Positions 44,591 through 55,129 of a stretch of 64,000 nt of DNA are shown piece after piece. Numbering within the stretch: position 1 is the stretch's first letter; each line of letters begins with the position of its first letter. The position numbers and the translations under genes were made by a program. Origin of the DNA: Eucommia ulmoides (taxonomy: Eukaryota; Streptophyta; Magnoliopsida; Garryales; Eucommiaceae); the NCBI GenBank assembly GCA_016647705.1, contig CM028335.1, positions 2,108,001 through 2,172,000 on the forward strand. The letters are read 5' to 3'. The notes under the pieces are model-generated. The model was not told where the DNA came from, ran no database searches, and saw only the letters and a list, made by a program, of their open reading frames with translations.

Positions 44591-45130
44591 TTTTTGTAAC
44601 ATCATTTTTCATGACGGAATTTACTCACGCGGGTGATTTTATGTTTGACACGAGATTAATTTCTGTCATAAAAAATGACGAAATTATAAATTTGAATTGA
44701 CTTATCACAATTTAGATATTTTGACACTGAGTGAGGGAGAGAGAGGGGATGACGTAGGGTAGAAAACACTCTAGCTGAAGCCACCACCAAACTTGTGGTG
44801 GGGCTTCATCCCACTTTCCTCACTACAGACATGAAGGCTTAAGCAGATGTTGACACGTGTCAATCGTTTTTCCCAATCGACAAAAAAGTGGGTCCCATGC
44901 CCCATGGTTTACCATTATATCTACAAGGAAGAAAGTCGTCAAATCAATCAAAATCCAAATAATAATAATAAATAGAAAATCACTATTAATTATTGATAGT
45001 CTAATCTCACTCCTAATCACCCCTACGTTAAGTCTTATTATTGACACTCACAAGCATCAACTATCCTAATATATACGGCAAATTATAAACGTCGCCGCCC
45101 TCTTATTTGCAGTGTGTTTTTTAGGTCGGT
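44591..45130. other. Intergenic stretch
   Basis: Mixed AT-rich sequence. A TGACGAAATTATAAATTT/TTTCATGACGGAATTT theme near 44610-44690 is weakly inverted. No gene is recognised. Confidence 0.4.
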
Positions 45131-45136
45131 TTTTAA

Positions 45137-45554
45137 GGGTTCATTTGGTAACTATTTTTGTTCCCATCTCATATAGTGAGATGAGATGAAATGAGAATTT
45201 TATTTTTTTTTTGGAAATATAATTACTTTTGGTAACGATAATTTTTATTTATTTTTAATAGAATCGTGTTTGGTAACGATTTTATCCTAAAATCAAGAAT
45301 TATTTTTTTTATTTGGTTTTGGCCGGATAGCGGCGGCGACCTCTTTAATTTTTGGGAATGGGATGAGAATATTTAGAATTTTTTTTTTTTTTTTTGTTTC
45401 TCAAATCTTAAAAAAAAATGGGCAAGATTCTCATTTTAGAATGGGATGAAAATGGAAACAAAAAAAATGAGAGCGGTTACCAAGCACTATGCCTAATAAA
45501 AATTTGGAAATGGGATGAATTTTTTTGGGATGGGAGTGGTTACCAAACGGGGGC
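45137..45554. mobile_element. Foldback MITE, same family as 38899-39466
   Basis: Left end about GGGTTCATTTGGTAACTATTT; right end, inward on the minus strand, about GCCCCCGTTTGGTAACCACTC. The inner arms carry GTGTTTGGTAACGATTTTAT and GAGCGGTTACCAAGCACTAT in opposite senses. A short GC-rich centre (45322-45345, GGCCGGATAGCGGCGGCGACC) remains of the longer one in its relatives. Confidence 0.75.
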
Positions 45555-45714
45555 TAATTTGTTATTTTTAATATAGTTTTTTTTATACTCATTTTTTTGT
45601 AGTCTTTCTGTCAAATATAAGAGTTAAGTTTGACAGATTTTGGTTATGCGACCGACACATGATGTCCTTTAGGGGTGAAAAAATAAATTTAATTGAAAGA
45701 TGAGGGAAAACTAA

Positions 45715-45852
45715 TAAGGTGTAATTTAAGTGGTAAGACACATTTGAAGAACCTCTGCAAGGTCAGAGGTTCGAATCTGTAGAAAAATATTTGTTGGGAG
45801 GGACAACCATGTATCTCGAACGAGATAGTCTTTTACCCTGTATGGGTAAAAG
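45715..45852 (+). mobile_element. tRNA-derived SINE
   Basis: Box A-like AATTTAAGTGGTAAGAC, box B AGGTTCGAATCTGT, then AATATTTGTTGGGAGGGACAACC in split form and CCCTGTATGGGTAAAAGG, followed by an A-rich tail. It is the family of 14313-14498. No clean TSD was identified. Confidence 0.8.
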
Positions 45853-45899
45853 GAGAAAAAATGAAGTGTAGAAGGTCAATTTCCTTCAGAAATGATCCA

Positions 45900-46600
45900 T
45901 AACCAAAAGGGTGCGTTTAGTTGGGTGAAAAATGGAATGAATGGGAAAATGAAAAAGAAAATGGAGGTGGAAAATGATTTTTTTTTTTTTGGTAAGATAA
46001 AAAAATGAAAAAGAAAAGAAAAAAAATAGTGAAAATATGGGATGAAAACGATGGAGTTGTGCGGAAAATGTATAAAAAGTACCATTATACCCCTGTTAAA
46101 TTCTTCTTTTGTAATATGTAGGGGTAAAATAGTAAATTACATGAGTATATATTGTCTTTTTTTTTTTTTTTCTTTAATACGCATAAAATATCATTTTCTT
46201 TCCTTTCACATCCCTCCAACCAAACAAATATTTTTTCTTCCATAAAAAATAAAAAAATAAATGTAAAATGGTTGGATATAAAATGGGAGGAAAGAGAAAA
46301 TAAGATCGAAAAAACAAAATTTTTCAGACAATTTTTTTTTTTTACAAAGATGGGAGAAAAATAGAGGTAAGTGATGAAAAATGAATAAAATTATAATCAT
46401 ACTCTTGATAGTATAATTTTAAATTTATTTTTGTAATATATGAAGGTAAAATGATAAATTATATTAAAATAAATTATTTTTCATCTTTTTTTTTTCCTAA
46501 CCAAACAATATTAAAAAAAATAATTTTTTTTTTCATAATTAAAAAAAAATATTATCCTCTTATTTTATTTTATTTATTTATTCATAGTTTTCTCCCATTT
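45900..46600. mobile_element. AT-rich MITE-like repeats (GTTTGGTTGG family)
   Basis: Phrases such as GTGCGTTTAGTTGGGTGAAAAATGG (45910) and CCTCCAACCAAACAAAT (46211) face each other. The same theme appears at 25415, 46500 and 62155-62760. The arms are full of A or T runs. Boundaries cannot be fixed by eye. Confidence 0.4.
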
Positions 46601-46954
46601 TCATAGAAACAAAAGATAGGGTAATGTGATCTTGAAGAAAGGCCATTTCATTGTACATTTCCTACAAACCCAAACCAAACCGGGAAATTGGTGCGATATT
46701 TGAGACTTCCCACCAATAATCCTTAAAAAAATTGAATATCATTCTTATAAACAATGTTTTAGCTAGCACAATAAAAAGTGTTTTAAGGAAGGAAACAGAT
46801 ATTAAAATCTAGAGATTTACGTAGCAGAATACAAGAAAATTAAATATAAATAAATAAATCTGTTTCATAAACAAACTTCCTTAAAGCATGATCTATCTGT
46901 ACAGGCTATTGACATAAGATTAAATCGTATTAAAACTTTATACTTCTTTTACGA

Positions 46955-47853
46955 TACGTTTGGTACGCTGGAATGGAATGGAATGAAATGAGTGTGGTAT
47001 TGGAATGAATGTGGTATTGGAATGGAATGATCATTGCCATTCCTATGTTTGGTGATAAACGGGATTAAACATGATATTGGAATGGGTAATACCATTCCTA
47101 CGTTTGGTTACAAAATACATTAAATATAGTATTAGAATGACCGATAAAAACATAAATATGGGAACAAAAACAAAAACATGGAACGAAAACAAAAAAATGG
47201 GAACAAAATCTAGAAACAAAAACAAAAACAGAAATATGAGAACAAAAATAAAAACAGAAATCTGGGAACAAAAACAGAAATCGGGAAGAAAAATGGAAAT
47301 ATGAGAACAAAAATAGAAATCTGGGAACAAAAATAGAAATCTGGGAACAAAAACAAAAACCAAAATCTAGGAACATATTTCTGTTTTTGTTCCCAGATTT
47401 CTGTTTTTGTTTTGTTCCTAGATTTTTTTTTGTTCTCATATTTCTGTTTTTGTTTTTTGTTTTGTTCCCAGATTTCTGTTTTTGTTTTTATTTCTAGATT
47501 TTGTTCCAATTTTTTTGTTTTCGTTCCATGTTTTCTGGGAACAAAAATATAAAAGTAATACCACCATATTTTTGTTTTTGTTCCCAGAATTTTATTTCCT
47601 ATTGTGAAAATTACGAAAATACAAGTATAGATCATTCTTCTTACCTAATACTTCATTTCATTTGGAATTAAGCAATTCCGGGATTACCTAATACCTTATT
47701 TTACTTGAGATTGACTAATCCTAAGAATTGTGATATTAGTCATTACTTAGGAATGCAAATGAAAATCAATCTCACCAACCAAACATAGGAATGGAATGAC
47801 CATTCTAATGGTCATTCCAATCCCATCCTGAATCCCGCGTACCAAACGCCACC
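46955..47853. mobile_element. Foldback element with long low-complexity arms
   Basis: The 12-bp CGTTTGGTACGC (46957-46968) is exactly inverted at 47837-47848, and GGAATGG repeats next to it are matched by CCATTCC on the right. The core consists of AACAAAAACAGAAATCTGGG-type repeats (47158-47370) followed by their complements (47370-47590), so the element can fold over most of its length. All four reading frames listed by length here are translations of this repeat. Confidence 0.75.
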
Positions 47854-47861
47854 TTAGTGCT

Positions 47862-48045
47862 TTAGTCTTAAAGTCAATAGTTCTCAAGGCGTGGTTTGAG
47901 TAGGCTCTTCTAAGAACGACTAGATCTGAACCTCAACAAATTTTATATTTCTTTTGATGTTTCAGCCTTAAAGCCGGTAATTCTTGAGGAGTGATTTGAG
48001 TAGACTCTTCTAAGAACAACTAGATCTAATCCTGAAGCGGGGTTC
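47862..48045. repeat. Two-copy tandem repeat, about 90 bp
   Basis: GTAGGCTCTTCTAAGAACGA (47909) and GTAGACTCTTCTAAGAACAA (47999) lie in matching surroundings (AGTCTTAAAGTCAATAGTTCT versus AGCCTTAAAGCCGGTAATTCT). Non-coding. Confidence 0.7.
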
Positions 48046-49265
48046 ACGGGTCACAATTTTTTTCTTCCATTTTTGGTCTTTTTCGACTATTTTCTTTTCT
48101 TTTTTTTTGATATTTTTTTTATTCTCAAATTTGTACCTGCAAAATTAATGAATGGTATTATTACTACTTAAAAATTGATCAAAAGATTAACAAAATTGTA
48201 GAATAAGGATTGAAATTTGATATAAATTGAGAACGAGCGTGACCAATTAGGTTCATATAAAAAACTGAATGGTGAAATTAATTAATTAATTAAAATTAGA
48301 ATAATTTCAAATATGCCATTTCAGGAGAAATAATTTCTCAAATGCATCTCCTCCAAATGTGAGTAATTTCTGCTCACATATCACATTCGTACCTAATTGA
48401 TAAGAATTTCACCAAGAGAACTTCATCAGCTATGATTTTCGTATTATACGATTTTTCTATCTGTTACTCCCGAAAAGACCAACATGGTATGTATAAAGTC
48501 AAAACCTCATAACTCGATTATATGTATATTAATTGATAATATAATATCTTGTAACACCAATTGGAATCTCATCCCAATCGTCACAATGCTCTGCTCAGAG
48601 TCTTAGGTGAATTATATTAAATTTAATCACATAGAATATGTCTCTCTTTGCTAAAAGTGATAAACCTTATTTTACATACTCGTATATTCACAATACATCT
48701 AAAGTTTCGTAGTTAGAATACAACAATCAGTATTATCGAAGTTCATATCAATGCATACATGTAATACACTATACTGCAAGTCAAATGATCACGAATATCA
48801 AAACTCAGATATCCCATTTTGACATTGAGCAAAGATACCATGTGAGATATCTAGGTTAATCACGTTAAGACCCATGTTGCTTCCTAACAAGCCTCTTTTA
48901 GTTGTTTCAGTAAATCATACTAACAATTAAGACTAACTATTCTCATAAAAGAAAATACCCCACAAATTAACCTGGATTGTTAAATATCCGTTTTACTATC
49001 CAATACTGATTAAGAAATATTTACTATACAAATTAGCAAATATCAATGGCCTTTGCCGTTTAATTATATTAAAGAGTTAAAATATTTTAATTTTATAATA
49101 TATGATATCTTAACAGTTATATAATAATAGATACATGTTGATATGTAAAATACCAAAGTGGTATACGGAAGTATTAAAATTATATTAAGTTGAATAATGA
49201 TATTCATTAACTAAGAGATTGTTAATGATGTATTTATAACTTATCCTTAGTTAAAATTAACAAGA
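48046..49265. other. Intergenic stretch without gene
   Basis: AT-rich; frames are closed throughout. Its style is like the interior of the non-autonomous LTR element at 57990-61138, but I could not show homology. Confidence 0.4.
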
Positions 49266-49270
49266 GTTTA

Positions 49271-50390
49271 AGGTGGCGTTTAGTTAGTGTTTTCACTTTT
49301 TTGTTTCTACTTTCAATAAATTGGAATGAGAATTTTGTTTTCGTTTAGAGTACTTCGGGAATAAAAATATGTTTGGTAACAACCATTAACCTCAAATTAT
49401 TTCTTTTAATTTATGAGAACATATTTTTACTTTTAAATATATGACAATAAATATACATATTTCTTATCCGGCAAGGTGGTAGTGGTAATCGATTTGTGAG
49501 AGTGAATAGAAATTGTTAGTGTCAAAAATTAGTCCAACCAGCAGTATGGTTTGGACACCCTCGGGATCGGGGAGAAGGGATGTGGCGATTGATCTTCCTC
49601 ACATACTGCCGTCGGGCTAGAGAGGTTCGATCCGACTTGCGTCCGAGTCCGGGTCTTCCTTTCCTTCAGCGTTCCTAGCTGTTGTTCGGATTGAGCTCCA
49701 ATCTGTCACCTACACACAGGACGGGCTGGGTTTTCCTCGGCATAAGAGTAAGAGCTCGGGATAAAAATATAGATCGGAGAGTTACTGTTACCTCGACCTA
49801 TCTGAACGACCTATAACGAAATTTCTCTCTAGAATGGTTTTTTCGTTCGTCAAAAGTGTTGAGGAAGTCTCTTATTTATAGGCGGAAGCGGAATTAGTGT
49901 AAACAAGATTAAAACCTTAAGCTCGGATTACCGGTAAACAGTCAGGCGCGTAAGTCGTACAGCGGATTAGAGTCACGGGTATGGGCCTTGGGCCCTTCAC
50001 TGTTGATGGCGGAGACCGGAGTTTGACCTGTCTAGGAGGCAAGCCAGACCGATCACGGCGGCGAAGATCAGTCTGGGCCCTCCGACTTTTCGTTGAGTGC
50101 CGAGTCTTCACAGGGCTTCTGGAGGAAGTTCTTGTGTGCAGAGCTGATCGACCAGAGGGCCATCCGGGCTAGCTGAGGTCGTCGGTGACGTGACAGATCT
50201 GATCCAGATGGTTAGGGAGCCTGACTTTACTCACATCAGAAATCAACATTTTTTTGTTTCTTCCAAGAAATATGCTCAAAATTTTGGAAACAGAAACGTG
50301 TTTAACAAACACGATTTTGTACATAAATCTCAAAATTTTGAGAGCGGAAATAGAAATCAAGAAACGGAAACAGTAACTAAACGGGACCTA
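49271..50390. mobile_element. Foldback MITE split by a solo LTR
   Basis: Starts AGGTGGCGTTTAGTTAGTGTT and ends GGAAACAGTAACTAAACGGGACCT, inverted ends of the GTTTGGTAAC foldback family. The inner arms have GAATAAAAATATGTTTGGTAAC (49360) and GAAACGTGTTTAACAAACACG (50292). The middle is occupied by the LTR described next. The right end is followed by a 74-bp partial duplication (50401-50475). Confidence 0.6.
49514..50195 (-). mobile_element. Probable solo LTR in minus orientation
   Basis: Markedly higher GC than its flanks, with TG...CA ends (TGTTAGTG...GACGTGACA on the + strand). On the minus strand it has a TATA box CTATAAATAAG (49871-49881), suiting transcription leftward. Flanking pentamers (GAAAT, GATCT) match only partly, so the limits or the TSD are uncertain. 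Short frames inside have no domains. Confidence 0.5.
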
Positions 50391-50639
50391 ATTTTCCTAC
50401 ATGATCGTTGGTTTTTGAGAACGGAAACAGAAACAGTAACCCAACTTGGCCTAATTTTCCAACATGATCGTTTGGTCTAATGGAAAACGTGGGACCGCAT
50501 GTCCTTAGGTCAGACCTTCAGAAAAAAAAGTTTTCTTTATCACCGAAAAAATTACCGTTGGATGATACACTTGTCATTCAGCCCATCCACCTGTCTACGT
50601 TCTTCCAGCCCTCCTTGGATTCTCTCACATTATTTGTTT

Positions 50640-50797
50640 GTTCCTCATTCATTGTTCTGTTTCTTAGGCAAAGAATACAATCCTAATCCCCAATGTTTCT
50701 CTCTCTCTCTCTCTAAATTCTCGTGATCGATTCCTTTCTCTCGCTTCGGAGAAACAAGATCTTAATTCTCTGTAATGGGTTGTTTCCAAATCTAGCA
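50640..50797 (+). promoter_or_regulatory. Leader region of the lectin receptor kinase
   Basis: A CT-repeat leader (CTCTCTCTCTCTCTC at 50699-50715) ends in CAAATCTAGCAATG at the chosen start. A frame upstream in the same phase is open from 50723, so that ATG is possible, but it would put a charged, non-signal sequence first. No clear TATA box is seen within 100 bases. Confidence 0.5.
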
Positions 50798-52975
50798 ATG
50801 TCTTCTTTTTCCGGCGAGATCCGCGGCGTTGTTGTATGTGTGTGTACCCATTTGATTCTGTTTCTCTGTTTTTCCGGCGAGGTGAGAGGAGGCGCCGGCG
50901 TCGGAACTACTGAATTCGACTTCGGAACTTTGACTCTCAGTAGTTTGAAGCTACTCGGAGACGCGCACTTGAGCAATGGCAGTGTGAGGTTGACACGCGA
51001 TCTTGCGGTTCCGAATTCCGGCGCTGGTAAGGTTTTGTATGCGAAACCTGTGAGGTTTCGGCAGCCGGGGAGTCGGACGATAGCGAGCTTTTCCGCTTTC
51101 TTCTCGTTTTCAGTTTCGAATTTGAACCAGGGGTCCATCGGCGGTGGTCTTGCGTTCTTGATATCGCCGGATGATGAATTTGTCGGCGACGCCGGTGGGT
51201 ACTTGGGTGCGATCGACCCGAAGGGGACGCAGGCCGGCGTCGTCGTGGCGGTGGAATTTGACACGCTGATGGACGTGGAATTCAAGGATATCAACGGGAA
51301 CCACGTGGGTTTGGATCTGAACTCCATGGTGTCGGCGCAGGTCGGCGATTTGGAGACGATCGGCGTCGATCTGAAGAGCGGCGATCTGGTCAACTCGTGG
51401 GTGGAGTACGCCGGAACGACTCAGACCTTCAACATCTCGGTGTCGTACTCTAATCTGAAGCCCAAAGAGCCGTTGCTGTCGTTCACTCTCGATCTTGATC
51501 CGTACGTCGACGATTTCATGTTCGTCGGCTTCTCCGGCTCGACTCAGGGAAGCACCGAGAGTCACAGTATCGAGTGGTGGAGCTTCAGCTCGTCTTTCGA
51601 TGAGAATTCCAAACCCGGGTCATCTTCACCGTCTTCAGCGCCGCCGCCGCCAACGGCCAGTTTGATGAATCCAACCGCTAATTCGGTCAACGCAACGCCA
51701 CCGTCAATCGCGCCCTCGGAGTCCAACGGCACCGCGTTCGTTAAATCCGAGAAGAACAGCAATTGCCATAATGAATTGTGCAGAGGCGATCCCGGCGCCG
51801 TCGTCGGAGTAGTGACCGCCGGAGCTTTCTTTTTAGCGTTCTGCACTGCTTTTTTCATCTGGGTATACTCTAAAAGGTTCAAGCAAGTGAAGGGATCGGA
51901 GACATTGGCCGCCGATTTCATCAAAATGCCGAAACAATTCAGCTACAAAGAACTAAATCTAGCCACAAAAGCTTTCAATTCATCAAGAATCATCGGTAAC
52001 GGGGCGTTTGGGACGGTTTACAAGGGGATATTGCCGGCGACCGGCGATATTGTGGCGGTGAAAAGGTGTAGTCACACCGGACAGGGGAAAACAGAGTTCT
52101 TTTCAGAATTATCAATAATTGGAACACTCCGGCACCGGAATCTGGTGAGACTTCAAGGTTGGTGCCATGAAAAGGGAGAAATTTTGTTGGTTTACGATCT
52201 AATGCCCAACGGGAGTCTCGATAAGGCGTTGTTCGAGTCGAGGATGACGCTGTCATGGCCGCACCGCCGGAAAATTCTTTTAGGGGTGGCCTCCGCCTTG
52301 GCCTACCTCCACCAAGAATGCGAAAACCAGGTGATTCACAGAGACATAAAGACCAGTAATATAATGCTCGACGAAGGATTCAACGCCCGGCTCGGCGATT
52401 TCGGTTTGGCCCGGCAAGTGGAGCACGATAAATCCCCGGACGCCACCGTCGCCGCCGGAACGATGGGTTATTTAGCGCCGGAATATCTTTTGACAGGTCG
52501 CGCCACCGAAAAAACAGACGTTTTCAGCTACGGAGCGGTGGTTCTGGAGGTGGCGAGCGGAAGAAGGCCGATTGAAAAGGAGTCAACCACCGCGCCGGTC
52601 GGAAAATTCGGGGTTTCTGGAAATCTAGTGGAGTGGGTTTGGAGTTTGCACAGGGAGGGGCGGCTGTTGACGGCGGCGGATATGCGACTGGGACGGGAGT
52701 ACGAGGAGGGAGAGATGAGGAGGGTGCTGCTGGTCGGACTGGCGTGCTCGCACCCTGATCCGACGGCGAGGCCGACGATGCGGACGGTGGTGCAAATGCT
52801 GGTGGGTGAGGCGGAAATTCCGATCGTGCCGAGAACGAAGCCGTCGATGACTTTTAGCACCTCCCAATTAATAATGAATTTGCAGGACAGCGTTTCCGAT
52901 TTGAACGGCATGATCACCATCTCCACCACCTCCTCTTCTGAACAGAGCTTCAATGGCGGCATGGATCTTGTTTGA
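50798..52975 (+). CDS. LecRK-VIII: L-type lectin receptor-like kinase, class VIII
   Basis: 725 aa from the preferred ATG (750 aa from 50723). The order is a hydrophobic signal segment (about 11-27), a legume-lectin domain (38-268), a Ser/Pro linker (271-310), a transmembrane helix (about 333-356) and a Ser/Thr kinase (393-670). Visible kinase features are the glycine loop GNGAFGTVYKG (400-410), VAVK lysine 422, HRDIKTSN (514-521, RD type), DFG (534-536) and APE (560-562), so catalysis is probable. The sequence style (KQFSYKELNLATKAF; GLACSHPDPTARPTMRTVVQ) matches Arabidopsis LecRK-VIII.1/VIII.2. It acts at the plasma membrane, outside-lectin/inside-kinase, in defence or stress signalling; a ligand cannot be inferred. 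Intronless, as is usual for this family. In the lectin domain EFDTLMD and NGNHVGLDLNS keep the metal-site asparagine/aspartate pattern. No defect seen. Confidence 0.95.
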   Translation: MSSFSGEIRGVVVCVCTHLILFLCFSGEVRGGAGVGTTEFDFGTLTLSSLKLLGDAHLSNGSVRLTRDLAVPNSGAGKVLYAKPVRFRQPGSRTIASFSAFFSFSVSNLNQGSIGGGLAFLISPDDEFVGDAGGYLGAIDPKGTQAGVVVAVEFDTLMDVEFKDINGNHVGLDLNSMVSAQVGDLETIGVDLKSGDLVNSWVEYAGTTQTFNISVSYSNLKPKEPLLSFTLDLDPYVDDFMFVGFSGSTQGSTESHSIEWWSFSSSFDENSKPGSSSPSSAPPPPTASLMNPTANSVNATPPSIAPSESNGTAFVKSEKNSNCHNELCRGDPGAVVGVVTAGAFFLAFCTAFFIWVYSKRFKQVKGSETLAADFIKMPKQFSYKELNLATKAFNSSRIIGNGAFGTVYKGILPATGDIVAVKRCSHTGQGKTEFFSELSIIGTLRHRNLVRLQGWCHEKGEILLVYDLMPNGSLDKALFESRMTLSWPHRRKILLGVASALAYLHQECENQVIHRDIKTSNIMLDEGFNARLGDFGLARQVEHDKSPDATVAAGTMGYLAPEYLLTGRATEKTDVFSYGAVVLEVASGRRPIEKESTTAPVGKFGVSGNLVEWVWSLHREGRLLTAADMRLGREYEEGEMRRVLLVGLACSHPDPTARPTMRTVVQMLVGEAEIPIVPRTKPSMTFSTSQLIMNLQDSVSDLNGMITISTTSSSEQSFNGGMDLV

Positions 52976-54510
52976 CCCGACCCGATCAACCCAAATGGGT
53001 TTCACCACATTTTGATTTACTAACTTTTTTTTTAAAAATATTTATTCTCATTATTATGTATATTTTTTTTTAGCAAAATTAGCACACAATGGATGCTTGG
53101 GGGGGTCATTTTCTTGATTTTGGGTTGGGGGAAGAAGTTTTTCAATAATTTTTATTTTATTATTATTTTTTTTTTTTGTATTTATGTTTGGGGTTAATTA
53201 AAGAAGAATAATTTAAATGTTTCACGTAACGGGTTTGTTCGCTAATGTTTAAATTTGAAGCGTCAAAATTTTTTTATGTACTGAACGTGCTGAAATTATA
53301 ATTGTAAAATATATTAAGTATTCAATTTTCTAACACTTTTAATTTTAAAAAAATTATCTTTCTATAAATTTTTGTTCTTAAAATTAATTTAGTAATTTTA
53401 TTTTTTTAAATTATTCTCTTTTTACAACTTTCTGTCTCTATTTTTCTCAATTTAGTATTTTTTATTTCTAAAATTTTTTATTGATAATTTTTATTAGATT
53501 TCATAATATTGGCGTAAAATGTTAGTTGTGATAATTAAATATTTAATTCATTTTGGTGTGGGGAAGAAGATTTTCAAATTTTTTTTTTATTTATGTTGGG
53601 GTTAATTGAAGAAAATAATTTAAATGTTAATTTTCACATACAAAGAGGTTGTTTTACTGCGCGCTTATTTGGTTGTTTTACTGCGCGCTTATTTGGTGTT
53701 ATCGTTTAAATTTAAATTGCTATAAATTTGAAGTATTGAACGAAATGAAATTATTAAGTATAAAATTTATTAATTGCTGAATATATTAATTATTTAATTT
53801 TATTAACACTTTAACTTGAAAACAAATTAATTTTTGTTCCTAAAATAATTTTTATAATTTTATTTTTCGAAAATATTCTCTCTTTTTAACTTTCTCCCTC
53901 AAATTTTTTTTTCAATTTAATATTTTATCTATTTATAATTTTTTGTATATATATATTTTTTGTCAAACTTTATAGTATTTAATATTGAATGTTGGTTGTG
54001 ATAATAAAATATTTTACTGCATTAAGTGAGAAGTGTAAAAAAATTAAGCGAGTCACATATTACTTAAAATTTTAAACAATTTTTAAGTGGTGTTTATATT
54101 TTAAGTTGTTACTTCATTTTGTATTTTAATATTTATTATTATGTATATATTCTTTTTGGCGAAATTGCATACAATGGATGGATGTTTGGGTTTTTTTCTA
54201 AGCTCTCAAAAGCACTGTGCGCGTTCTAAGCGGTAGCTTATCTAAAGCGTTAGGGTTGTGCGGGAAAGCTAAAGCGCGTTAGTTTAGCGCTAGGAGCAAG
54301 CGTTCTTCTCCCTATGTTAGCGTCATCTGTCAGCATAGAATCATGTTTTCCCTCTCGCTGAGAAAGAATAAAGAAGCGCCCTAACTTCGCTTCCTGGCAT
54401 GACACATCAGTTACGCCATCAGAAAAAACAAAATTTGTGTCTTTATGTTTGGGGTTAAGTCGAAGAAAAATAAAGTAGATGTTAATTTCAACATGCAAAA
54501 AGGTTGTTAA
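52976..54510. repeat. 3' flank of LecRK with imperfect repeats
   Basis: TTTATGTTTGGGGTTAATTAAAGAAGAATAATTTAAATG (seen at 53180 onward, here in split form) recurs near 53592 and 54447. The preceding ACACAATGGATG(C/G)TTGG (about 53082) recurs near 54169. Spacings are about 410 and 860 bases, so the terminal region of the gene has been copied at least twice in series. A 24-bp tandem pair containing TTTTACTGCGCGCTTATTTGG is at 53649-53696. The first copy holds the likely polyadenylation region. Confidence 0.65.
54203..54425. other. GC-richer insert in the third 3'-flank copy, possibly mitochondrial
   Basis: About 220 bases (AGCTCTCAAAAGCACTGTGC to CAGTTACGCCATCAG) have no counterpart in the other copies. 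They are much less AT-rich and have GAAGCGCCCTAACTTCGC and TTTAGCGCTAGGAGCAAGCG, a style reminiscent of plant mitochondrial spacer. No gene identified. Confidence 0.35.
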
Positions 54511-54735
54511 ATTAGCTTTTGTTTAGTGGAGAGGTGTGTAGTTGCTTATTAAAGTAACCTTATTAGTCACAATTGGCAAAAAGGAGTTGAGTAAAGGTTT
54601 GGTTAAGTATAGTGACAAAAAATGCATGATAATTATTGGTGGATATATGGAATTTTGGATTTGCCTAGTTATTTCCTTCTAGTTATTTCTTTGAAAAAGA
54701 AAAAGAAAATTTACAATTATCTATATATTTAAAAA

Positions 54736-54900
54736 TGACAGTCTATTGCATGAAAACTTTCATCATTGCGGGGTCTAGTAAGGGTCAGATGTACGTGACT
54801 TTATCCCTGTTTATAGAGATGTTGTTTCCAAAATTTGAATCCGAGACCTCCAGGTCACAATGAAGTAACATTTCCATTGTACTCAAGAATCACCTTCACT
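54736..54900 (-). mobile_element. Au-like SINE with 20-bp TSD
   Basis: Read on the minus strand from 54900: AGTGAAGGTGATTCTTGAGT, ACAATGG, then box B-like GGTCTCGGATTCAAATT, ACAxCCTCTxxA, then ACGTACATCTGACCCTTACT and AGACCCCGC. These are signature phrases of the widespread plant Au SINE. The perfect 20-bp direct repeat ATTATCTATATATTTAAAAA (54716-54735 and 54901-54920) brackets it, so the insertion is fairly recent. Confidence 0.9.
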
Positions 54901-55129
54901 ATTATCTATATATTTAAAAAAAAAAAAAAACAATTAATTTTTTCAAACAAATTACTTAAAAAACAAATTAAACTCCTCCATTAATTTTCTAGGTCTGCCA
55001 CTAATTTTAGTTTAGTATATGTAAGTCTATAATCTTCTCGAATTTTGAAGTCTTTCCAGATATATTGTGTCTGTAATTATTTTTTTTATTACCAGTCACG
55101 TCAATAAATATCGAAATGTAACAGGTGAT

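Noticed and set aside
47043..47635. Four frames of 77-141 codons
   Set aside because: All translate the AACAAAAACAG low-complexity foldback (Phe/Val or Lys/Asn/Thr repeats).
50713..52989. Antisense frames across the LecRK gene up to 226 codons
   Set aside because: Shadows of the GC-rich lectin-kinase coding sequence.
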